Source: Hydrogenophaga sp. (GTDB lineage Bacteria > Pseudomonadota > Gammaproteobacteria > Burkholderiales > Burkholderiaceae). Taken from it: 6,281 nt of DNA. This document shows, piece after piece, positions 1-5,156 of this stretch (its first letter is position 1; the number at the start of each line of letters is the position of its first letter). The notes below the pieces were generated by a model that worked only from the letters and a program-made list of their open reading frames with translations, did not search any database and was not told the DNA's origin. The stretch spans positions 1-6,281 of the forward strand of contig JALOSH010000164.1 in assembly GCA_025458545.1 (NCBI GenBank), given 5' to 3'. Position numbers and translations under genes: made by a program.

Positions 1-243
1 GGTGGCGCCATCGGGCTGGTGCGTGAGGGCGACATGATCAGCATCGACATCCAGAACCGCAGCATCAACCTGCTCGTGAGCGACGAGGAGTTGGTGCAGC
101 GCCGTGCCGAGCAGGATGCCAGAGGCTGGAAACCTGCACAGCCGCGCCCGCGCAAGGTCTCGGCAGCGCTCAAGGCCTATGCCTTGCTGGCGATGTCGGC
201 CGACAAGGGTGCGGTGCGCGACCTGTCCATGCTGGGCGACTGA
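1..243 (+). CDS. ilvD: Dihydroxy-acid dehydratase, C-terminal fragment (5' end outside window)
   Basis: This is the last 80 codons of dihydroxy-acid dehydratase, the Fe-S enzyme that dehydrates 2,3-dihydroxy-isovalerate and 2,3-dihydroxy-3-methylvalerate to the 2-keto acids in cytoplasmic valine, leucine and isoleucine synthesis. The reading frame is open from base 1 and ends at TGA 241-243. The residues seen belong to the small C-terminal domain: a [11 protein letters not shown] turn, then the [19 protein letters not shown] stretch, which matches the typical 'I.ID...R...L.VSD.EL..R' pattern of IlvD tails, then W-K-P and a final helix with [10 protein letters not shown]. The cluster-binding cysteines and active site lie upstream, outside the window. 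An internal ATG at base 37 is not a real start, because the frame continues upstream with conserved residues. A strong terminator follows 20 bp after the stop, so this transcript probably ends here. The related dehydratase Edd is less likely, given the tail sequence. Confidence 0.93.
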   Translation, partial: GGAIGLVREGDMISIDIQNRSINLLVSDEELVQRRAEQDARGWKPAQPRPRKVSAALKAYALLAMSADKGAVRDLSMLGD

Positions 244-263
244 CCGACCGCGGGACGCCCCCC

Positions 264-289
264 AAACAGCTCCTGCGGGAGCTGTTTTT
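264..289 (+). terminator. Rho-independent terminator after ilvD
   Basis: A perfect 10-bp inverted repeat, AAACAGCTCC at 264-273 and GGAGCTGTTT at 278-287, encloses a TGCG tetraloop. The 3' arm runs into a T tract (285-289), then C and two more T. This is the classic intrinsic terminator layout, 20 bp past the ilvD stop and 60 bp before the lgt start. It should separate ilvD from lgt transcription. The flanking A and T runs could also let it work in part on the opposite strand, but no - strand gene ends here. Confidence 0.88.
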
Positions 290-349
290 CTTGTGGGGCA
301 TTGCACGCAGCCGCCGAGACGGGTGGGCGCAACGTGCACAATCCCCGCC

Positions 350-1153
350 ATGCTGATTCATCCCCAGATCGATCCCGTCGCCCTGCAACTCGGGCCCCTG
401 GCCGTCCATTGGTACGGCCTGACCTACCTCGCGGCGTTTGGCCTTTTTGTGTTGCTGGGCCGCGCGCGCCTCAAACATGAACCTTTTGCCTCCATCCGCC
501 AGCCGCAGCCTTGGACCGCCCGCGATGTGGAGGACATCCTGTTCCTCGGCGTATTGGGCGTGGTCGCGGGCGGTCGCATCGGCTACTGCCTGTTCTACAA
601 GCCAGCCTATTACCTGAGCCATCCGCTGGAGATCTTCGCCGTCTGGCAGGGTGGCATGAGTTTCCATGGCGGCATGCTGGGCGTGTTGGTGGCCATGGCC
701 TGGTACGCGCGCAGTCGCCAGCGGCCCTGGTTGCAGGTGATGGACTTTGTGGCCCCTTGTGTGCCCACCGGACTGGCGGCGGGGCGGCTGGGCAACTTCA
801 TCAATGGCGAACTCTGGGGGAGGGTGGCCGACCCGTCTTTGCCCTGGGGCATGGTGTTCCGAGGGGCGGGCGATCTGCTGCGCCATCCTTCACAGGTGTA
901 TCAGTTCCTTCTGGAAGGGGTGCTGCTCTTTGTGTTGCTGTGGCTGTATGCGCGCAAACTGCGCGCCACCGGGCAGGTGGGGGCGGCGTTTCTTTTCGGC
1001 TACGGCGTGTTCCGGTTCATTGCCGAATTCTTCCGCGAGCCCGATGCCCACCTCGGCCTGCTCTCACTGGGGATGAGCATGGGGCAGTGGCTCTGTGTGC
1101 CCATGATCCTCGGGGGCGCCGGTTTCTGGTGGTGGTTCGGTCGCAAGGCCTGA
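350..1153 (+). CDS. lgt: Prolipoprotein diacylglyceryl transferase
   Basis: Lgt transfers the diacylglyceryl group of phosphatidylglycerol onto the lipobox cysteine of prolipoproteins, the first step of lipoprotein maturation, in the inner membrane. The protein has 267 residues, near the usual 260-300. It shows several hydrophobic membrane segments, for example about residues 20-37, 63-82, 108-120, 186-202 and 208-228. The family signature [13 protein letters not shown] is at 145-157, with R146 and E154 matching E. coli R143 and E151. GGMSFHGG carries H106 (E. coli H103). RHPSQVYQ is at 178-185, and GYGVFRF carries Y218 and R222 (E. coli Y235 and R239). The start at ATG 350 gives the usual N-terminus [18 protein letters not shown] longer frame runs upstream, including a GTG at 323, but those residues are not Lgt-like. 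No good Shine-Dalgarno or promoter is evident ahead of 350. Because the ilvD terminator precedes it, the gene probably has its own weak promoter in 290-349. Probably functional. Confidence 0.97.
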   Translation: MLIHPQIDPVALQLGPLAVHWYGLTYLAAFGLFVLLGRARLKHEPFASIRQPQPWTARDVEDILFLGVLGVVAGGRIGYCLFYKPAYYLSHPLEIFAVWQGGMSFHGGMLGVLVAMAWYARSRQRPWLQVMDFVAPCVPTGLAAGRLGNFINGELWGRVADPSLPWGMVFRGAGDLLRHPSQVYQFLLEGVLLFVLLWLYARKLRATGQVGAAFLFGYGVFRFIAEFFREPDAHLGLLSLGMSMGQWLCVPMILGGAGFWWWFGRKA

Positions 1154-1175
1154 CCGCCCGGCCTGGGCTTTGACC

Positions 1176-1204
1176 GGCTGGGTGCCGCTGCGGGCAGGCC
1201 AGCC
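1176..1204 (+). other. GC-rich hairpin downstream of lgt
   Basis: Twenty-two bases after the lgt stop, GGCTGG (1176-1181) pairs with CCAGCC (1199-1204). Inside it, TGCC (1183-1186) pairs with GGCA (1193-1196) around a GCTGCG loop, leaving a small internal loop. It is followed by a run of C, not T, so it is not a standard intrinsic terminator. It could still slow polymerase, protect the lgt 3' end or act with Rho. In DNA this GC-rich, such a fold may arise by chance. Confidence 0.3.
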
Positions 1205-1271
1205 CCCCCGAGTCGGGCTCGCGCACCACCATCGCGGGTAAACACCCATCCACCGTGCGCCGACGGCTGAA

Positions 1272-1277
1272 TAAAAT
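1272..1277 (+). promoter_or_regulatory. Possible -10 element for the mat-type operon
   Basis: TAAAAT at 1272-1277 matches the sigma-70 -10 consensus TATAAT at five of six positions. It lies in the only AT-rich stretch between lgt and the regulator gene. The hexamer 17 bp upstream (1249-1254, TCCACC) is a poor -35, matching about three of six. A promoter here would start transcription around 1284, inside the adjacent palindrome, which would suit repression by the encoded GntR protein. The call rests mainly on base composition and position. Confidence 0.3.
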
Positions 1278-1297
1278 TATCTGTAATTACAAGTAAT
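1276..1297 (+). promoter_or_regulatory. Candidate operator for the GntR regulator: 22-bp imperfect palindrome
   Basis: The core TGTAATTACA (1282-1291) is a perfect 10-bp palindrome. It is flanked by two mismatched bases on each side and then by symmetric arms ATTA (1276-1279) and TAAT (1294-1297), so nine of eleven base pairs are symmetric. It ends 28 bp before the regulator's start codon, in an AT-rich patch within GC-rich DNA. GT...AC half-sites are typical of FadR/FCD-type GntR operators. As I recall, the Rhizobium MatR site is a palindrome of similar character (TCTTGTA/TACACGA). The octamer TTATCTGT (1277-1284) also recurs as TCATCTGT (1297-1304), 20 bp or about two helical turns away, which may offer a second contact site. 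Autoregulation of the downstream operon is inferred. Confidence 0.6.
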
Positions 1298-1325
1298 CAT
1301 CTGTTCAGACCCAGGCCTTTCAACC

Positions 1326-1994
1326 ATGCGACTGGTCCTCAACTCCCTGCACGATGAAGTGGCCGCCCGGCTGCGCGACCGCATTTTTGCGGGCGAATTG
1401 GCGCCCGGCAGTTTTGTCGATGAGTTGGCGTTGTGCGCCGAGCTGTCGATCTCCAGAACCCCTTTGCGCGAGGCGCTCAAGGTGTTGACGGCCGAAGGGC
1501 TGCTGCGCCACGAACCGCGCCGCGGCTGCTTCGTGAACCAGATCACCGAGCAGGATCTGGACGAAATCTTTCCGGTGATTGCCTTGCTCGAAGGGCGCTG
1601 CGCCTTTGAAGCCGCCCGCAACGCCACCGACGGCGATCTCGCGGCCCTGGAGCAGTTGCACGAGCGTCTGCAACGCAACGCCAAGGCCAAGCGGATCACC
1701 GAGTACTACGAAACCAATTTCGCGATCCACGAAGCGATCATCTTGCTGGCCAACAACCGCTGGCTGGCCCAGGTGATCGGCGACCTGCGCAAGATCGTCA
1801 AGCTCGCCCGGCTGCAGCAACTGCACGCGCAAGGGCGACTGGAGCAAAGCCTGTCGGAGCACCTGGCGGTGTACGCGGCGCTCAAGGCCCACGATGCCGA
1901 AGGCGCCGAGGCCGCCATGCGCACCCACCTCACCCGCCAGCGCGTGGCGCTGCGCGAACTGGCCCGCAACCAGAAGTCGAGGATCACGGCATGA
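1326..1994 (+). CDS. GntR-family (FadR/FCD subfamily) regulator, MatR-like
   Basis: This 222-residue protein has an N-terminal winged helix-turn-helix of GntR type (about 8-70). The recognition region is ELSISRTPLREALKVL at 39-54, and the wing is RHEPRRGCFV at 61-70. A C-terminal all-helical FCD ligand domain (about 76-210) follows. The usual FCD metal ligands are mostly in place: H135 in NFAIHEAI, H179 in LSEHLAVY and H201 in MRTHL. The first ligand, often Asp, is Asn131 here, a substitution seen in other FCD proteins. The gene overlaps the malonyl-CoA decarboxylase start by four bases (ATGA), so the two are surely cotranscribed. Its position at the head of a malonate operon matches MatR of Rhizobium, which controls matABC. 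The ligand is therefore probably malonate or malonyl-CoA, and the target the palindrome 28 bp upstream. Both are inferences. The Shine-Dalgarno is weak (AGG at 1313-1315). ATG 1326 is chosen because it gives the standard short GntR N-terminus. Confidence 0.93.
   Translation: MRLVLNSLHDEVAARLRDRIFAGELAPGSFVDELALCAELSISRTPLREALKVLTAEGLLRHEPRRGCFVNQITEQDLDEIFPVIALLEGRCAFEAARNATDGDLAALEQLHERLQRNAKAKRITEYYETNFAIHEAIILLANNRWLAQVIGDLRKIVKLARLQQLHAQGRLEQSLSEHLAVYAALKAHDAEGAEAAMRTHLTRQRVALRELARNQKSRITA
1979..1983 (+). promoter_or_regulatory. Strong ribosome binding site for malonyl-CoA decarboxylase
   Basis: GAGGA lies seven bases before ATG 1991, inside the end of the regulator gene. It fixes the start of the decarboxylase at the ATGA overlap and suggests independent initiation as well as translational coupling. 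Confidence 0.75.
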
Positions 1995-3319
1995 ACACCC
2001 GCGAATGGCTGACCGAACACGTGGCACGCCTGCGCAAGCCGGCACCTGCCGCGGTCCGGTCCACACAGGAGCGTCTGAAGGCCCGGCTGCGCCAGGGCGA
2101 GGAGGCGCTGTCGCCGCGCGCCATGCGCCAGAAGCTGGACGAACTCAAGGCCATCGTCGATCCGCTGGTCAGCGAAGTCGAAGGTGGTCGGCGGGCCGGT
2201 GCCTTGATGGCGGGCTATGCCAGTGCCTCGCCGGCCCACCGACGCGACCTGTGGTTGCTGATGAGCGAACGCTTCGTGTCCGATCCCGAGCAGGTCAGGG
2301 TGGCCCAGGCGGCCTACGCCGCGGCGGTCGGAACGCCCGATGAGGCGGCCGCCGAGGTCCTGTACCGCCGCGCCACCGTGTCGCCGCGTCGGCGCCTGCT
2401 GCAGCGCTTCAGCGCACACCCGGACGGCATTCCTTTTCTGGTGAACCTGCGGGCCGAGATGCAGCCCCAGCTCAAGGCCGACAAGCGCCTGCTCGCGCTG
2501 GATGTGGAGATGGAATACATGTTCTCCACCTGGTTCGATGTCGGCTTTCTGGAGTTGCGCCGCATCAGCTGGGATTCGCCCGCGTCGCTGGTGGAGAAGC
2601 TCATCAGGTACGAAGCGGTGCACGACATCCGCAGCTGGGGCGATGTGAAGAACCGGCTCGACAGCGACCGCCGCTGCTACGGGTTTTTCCATCCGCGCCT
2701 GCCGGGCGAGCCGCTGATATTCGTCGAGGTGGCGCTGGTCAACGAGATGGCTGCCAGCATCACGCCGCTGCTGGACGAGTCCGCCGCGCCAGCCGATCTG
2801 GAGCGCGCCACCACCGCGATCTTTTATTCCATCAGCAACACCCAGACCGGCTTGCGCGGCGTGAGTTTTGGTGACTCGCTGATCAAGCGGGTGGTGGAAA
2901 GCCTGCACGAAGAGTTTCCGCGTCTCAAGGTCTTTGCCACGCTCTCGCCGATCCCGGGTCTTCGCGCCTGGCTGGTGAAAAGTGCGCCGGCCGATCTGTT
3001 GCAGGCCTGGGAGGGTGCGGCCGAGCTTTCTGAAAAGTCGCCGCAGCGCGCGGCCCTGATGCAATGGACCGCGCGCTACCTCGGGCTTGAACTGCAAGGC
3101 GGCAAACCGCTGGACCCGGTGGCGCGTTTCCACCTCGGCAATGGCGCCCGGGTCGAGCGTCTGAACTGGGCCGCCGACCCGTCGGCCAAGGGCTTCAAAC
3201 AGTCCTACGGCGTGATGGTGAATTACCTCTACGATCTCAAGAAGCTCGATAAAAATCGGGCCGCGCTCGCACAAGGCAAGGTCCCGGTGTCGTCTGGGAT
3301 CAAGGACTTGTTCCCCTGA
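1991..3319 (+). CDS. matA: Malonyl-CoA decarboxylase
   Basis: This enzyme decarboxylates malonyl-CoA to acetyl-CoA and CO2. It is the second half of the MatB-MatA route that turns malonate into acetyl-CoA in the cytoplasm. The protein has 442 residues, typical of bacterial members. A helical N-terminal domain (about 1-180) is followed by the GNAT-like catalytic domain (about 181-442). Family blocks are plain: FFHPRLPGEPLIFVEVAL at 232-249, AIFYSISNTQTGLRG at 276-290, FGDSLIKRVV at 293-302, TLSPIPG at 317-323, ARFHLGNGA at 378-386 and SYGVMVNYLYDL at 405-416. By comparison with human MLYCD, whose catalytic pair is a Ser and a His (as I recall, S329 and H423), H381 in FHLGNGA is the catalytic His, and S280 or S282 in FYSIS is the catalytic Ser. 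No C-terminal peroxisomal signal is present, as expected in a bacterium. No frameshift or missing motif is seen. The GAGGA site and ATGA overlap support the start. Confidence 0.96.
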   Translation: MNTREWLTEHVARLRKPAPAAVRSTQERLKARLRQGEEALSPRAMRQKLDELKAIVDPLVSEVEGGRRAGALMAGYASASPAHRRDLWLLMSERFVSDPEQVRVAQAAYAAAVGTPDEAAAEVLYRRATVSPRRRLLQRFSAHPDGIPFLVNLRAEMQPQLKADKRLLALDVEMEYMFSTWFDVGFLELRRISWDSPASLVEKLIRYEAVHDIRSWGDVKNRLDSDRRCYGFFHPRLPGEPLIFVEVALVNEMAASITPLLDESAAPADLERATTAIFYSISNTQTGLRGVSFGDSLIKRVVESLHEEFPRLKVFATLSPIPGLRAWLVKSAPADLLQAWEGAAELSEKSPQRAALMQWTARYLGLELQGGKPLDPVARFHLGNGARVERLNWAADPSAKGFKQSYGVMVNYLYDLKKLDKNRAALAQGKVPVSSGIKDLFP

Positions 3320-3344
3320 AGTTCCCGTTTCAACAACCACAACC

Positions 3345-3349
3345 GGAGA
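3345..3349 (+). promoter_or_regulatory. Ribosome binding site for the Bug-type receptor
   Basis: GGAGA lies eight bases before ATG 3358 and is the clearest leader signal in the 38-bp gap after the decarboxylase. A well-placed site fits the high expression usual for periplasmic receptors. No terminator or promoter is visible in the gap, so it is read as part of the operon. Confidence 0.7.
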
Positions 3350-3357
3350 CAAAACCC

Positions 3358-4347
3358 ATGCAGAACAACGGATTCAATCGGCGCGATGTGCTGCGCGCCG
3401 CAGTGGCCAGCGCCGCTGTGTACAGCACGGCGGGTCACGCCCAAAGCACCTGGCCGAGCAAGCCGGTCACGATGATCGTGCCGTTCCCGGCCGGTGGCGG
3501 CACCGATGCCTTTGCCCGACCGCTGGCCGCGCAGTTCTCGCGGCTCGCGGGCAAGTCGATGGTGATCGACAACCGGGGCGGTGCCGGTGGAACCCTGGGC
3601 GCGGGCATCGCGGCCAAGGCCACACCCGACGGCTACTCGCTGTTCATGGGCGCGGTGCACCACACCATTGCGCCCAGCATGTACCCGCGGCTGGACTACG
3701 ACCTGGAGCGCGACCTCATACCGGTGATCCTGGTGGCCAGCGTGCCGCAGGTGCTGGTGGTGAATGCCAAAAAATACGGCAACATGGACTTCAAAGCCTT
3801 CCTGGCGCAGGTCAAGTCCAGCCCGGGCAAGCTCAACTACGGTTCGGCTGGGAGCGGCACCTCGCACCACCTCGCCGGCGAACTGTTCAAGCAACAGAGC
3901 CAGACCTTCATCACCCACATTCCTTACCGCGGGGCTGGCCCGGCGCTGAACGACCTGATCGCTGGCAACGTGGACATGATGTTTGACGGTCTGGGCTCTT
4001 CGGCCGGTCACATCAAGGGTGGTCGCATCAAGGCCTTGATGGTGTCGGGCAACAAGCGCAACCCGGCCTTTCCAGACGTGCCCAGCGCCGCCGAGGTCGG
4101 CCTGCCCGATTACAACGTGACCACCTGGTACGGCGTCTGGGCCCCCCGTGGAACCCCGGCCGAAGCCCAGGCGCGGGCGGTCGAAGAGATTCGCAAGGCG
4201 GTGCAGGCCGACGATGCCAAAGCGGTCTGGGCCGCGCAAGGAGCCGAGTTCCCCAACCTCACCGGTGCACAGTTCGATGGCTTCATCAAGGCCGAACTCA
4301 GGAAATGGGCGCAGGTGGTCAAGGCCTCCGGCGCCAAGCTCGATTGA
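3358..4347 (+). CDS. Bug/TctC-family periplasmic solute-binding protein (tripartite tricarboxylate receptor)
   Basis: This 329-residue protein belongs to the TctC/Bug family of periplasmic receptors, which is greatly expanded in Burkholderiales and binds carboxylates and other small acids for TctAB-type transporters. An N-terminal export signal covers about residues 1-28. It has a twin-arginine-like NRRDVLRAA (7-15), an Ala-rich hydrophobic core and a likely cleavage after GHA (28/29). Mature-domain hallmarks are WPSKPVTMIVPFPAGGGTDAFAR (32-54), DNRGGAGGTLGA (71-82), PDGYSLFMG (90-98), LNYGSAGSGTSHHLAGELF (159-177), HIPYRGAGPALNDLIAGNVDMMFD (187-210) and GRIKALMVSG (222-231). No TctA or TctB membrane gene is next to it, so it is an orphan receptor within the window. 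Its place between malonyl-CoA decarboxylase and synthetase genes suggests malonate or a malonate precursor as ligand. This would fill the role of the MatC carrier of Rhizobium, but that is inference. Some Bug proteins act in sensing rather than uptake. Confidence 0.95.
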   Translation: MQNNGFNRRDVLRAAVASAAVYSTAGHAQSTWPSKPVTMIVPFPAGGGTDAFARPLAAQFSRLAGKSMVIDNRGGAGGTLGAGIAAKATPDGYSLFMGAVHHTIAPSMYPRLDYDLERDLIPVILVASVPQVLVVNAKKYGNMDFKAFLAQVKSSPGKLNYGSAGSGTSHHLAGELFKQQSQTFITHIPYRGAGPALNDLIAGNVDMMFDGLGSSAGHIKGGRIKALMVSGNKRNPAFPDVPSAAEVGLPDYNVTTWYGVWAPRGTPAEAQARAVEEIRKAVQADDAKAVWAAQGAEFPNLTGAQFDGFIKAELRKWAQVVKASGAKLD

Positions 4348-4369
4348 GCTGGGTGGCCGAAAGGACCGT

Positions 4370-5137
4370 ATGTCGGGGCATGTCCGTCTGCTGATCGAAC
4401 CGGCCGTGGCCCGGGTGACGCTGTCGAATCCGGCCAAGTTCAACGCCATGTCGCGTGCGATGTGGCGCGAACTGCGGCAAGTGTTCACCGAGCTGCAGCA
4501 GCGCACCGACCTGCGTGTGGTGCTGGTGGGCGGCGAGGGCGGGCATTTCTGTTCGGGTGGCGATATCGCGGAGTACACCGACTTTCGCTTCGATCCCGAA
4601 GGCTTGCGCAACTTCCACGAAAACGACGTTTGGAGCGGCCTCTCGGCCATGTTGGCCTGCGACCTGCCCATCGTGGCGCAGATCGAGGGCAACTGCATGG
4701 GCGCCGGTGTGGAAATCGCCAGCTGCTGCGACATCCGCATCGCGGCGCAGGGCGCGCGTTTCGGCGCGCCGATTGCCAAGCTGGGTTTTCCCATGGCCCC
4801 CCGCGAGGCCGAGCTGGTGGTGCGTGAGGTCGGCCTGGCCACGGCGCGGCAGATGCTGCTGGAAGCGGCGGTGCTCGATGCGCCCACCCTGCTGGCGCGC
4901 GGGTTTCTGCAGACCGTGCTGCCCGATGCGGATGTACCCGCCGAATCCTTGCAACGCGCCCAGCGCATCGCCCGCCTGGCGCCTCAGGCGGCTCGCTTGA
5001 ACAAGCAGGCCCTGCGTGCCCTGGCTGGCCCGCAGGGGTTGGCCGCTCTGTTGCCCACCGCCTACGACTACGCCGACAGCGCGGAGCACCGGGAGGGTAT
5101 TGCGGCATTCCTGGACAAACGACCGCCGAATTTCTGA
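4370..5137 (+). CDS. Crotonase-fold protein (enoyl-CoA hydratase/isomerase family), atypical active site
   Basis: A 255-residue crotonase superfamily protein of normal length. The CoA-binding and oxyanion-hole parts are present: HFCSGGDI (59-66) and EGNCMGAGVEIA (106-117), followed by CCDIRIAAQGARFGAP (119-134). E115 corresponds to Glu144 of rat enoyl-CoA hydratase. The position of the second catalytic glutamate (rat Glu164, in the usual 'PE..LG' motif) is Ile135 in PIAKLGFPMAPREA, so ordinary hydratase chemistry is doubtful. The C-terminus REGIAAFLDKRPPNF (241-255) is the usual CoA-contacting tail. ATG 4370 is chosen because it gives the standard N-terminus, with AAGGA at 4361-4365 ahead of it. 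The open frame extends further upstream inside the receptor gene but without homologous residues. It starts 22 bp after the receptor and ends 19 bp before matB, so it is an operon member. Its substrate is not known to me. A malonyl-, methylmalonyl- or other acyl-CoA hydrolase, decarboxylase or isomerase role is possible. Confidence 0.92.
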   Translation: MSGHVRLLIEPAVARVTLSNPAKFNAMSRAMWRELRQVFTELQQRTDLRVVLVGGEGGHFCSGGDIAEYTDFRFDPEGLRNFHENDVWSGLSAMLACDLPIVAQIEGNCMGAGVEIASCCDIRIAAQGARFGAPIAKLGFPMAPREAELVVREVGLATARQMLLEAAVLDAPTLLARGFLQTVLPDADVPAESLQRAQRIARLAPQAARLNKQALRALAGPQGLAALLPTAYDYADSAEHREGIAAFLDKRPPNF

Positions 5138-5156
5138 CCATTCATTCTTTCCACCC

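Noticed and set aside
104..349. Upstream in-frame extension of lgt overlapping ilvD.
   Set aside because: The added residues are Arg/Pro/Cys-rich, cross the terminator and are unlike Lgt. The standard N-terminus begins at ATG 350.
1207..1217. Short inverted repeat CCCGA-G-TCGGG in the lgt to regulator gap.
   Set aside because: The arms are five bases with a one-base gap and no T tract. This is common by chance in GC-rich DNA.
1706..3352. Long antisense open frame (548 codons) opposite the regulator and malonyl-CoA decarboxylase genes.
   Set aside because: The + strand carries clearly recognised proteins here. The antisense translation is rich in His, Arg, Gln and Gly with no family motifs, as expected from a mirrored high-GC gene.
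4148..4369. Upstream in-frame extension of the crotonase into the receptor gene.
   Set aside because: These residues overlap conserved receptor coding sequence and do not resemble the crotonase N-terminus. ATG 4370 has a nearby AAGGA and gives the normal length.
3229..4968. Long antisense open frame (579 codons) opposite the receptor and crotonase genes.
   Set aside because: Same reason: it lies opposite two well-supported genes, has low-complexity composition and no recognisable domain, and crosses two gene boundaries.
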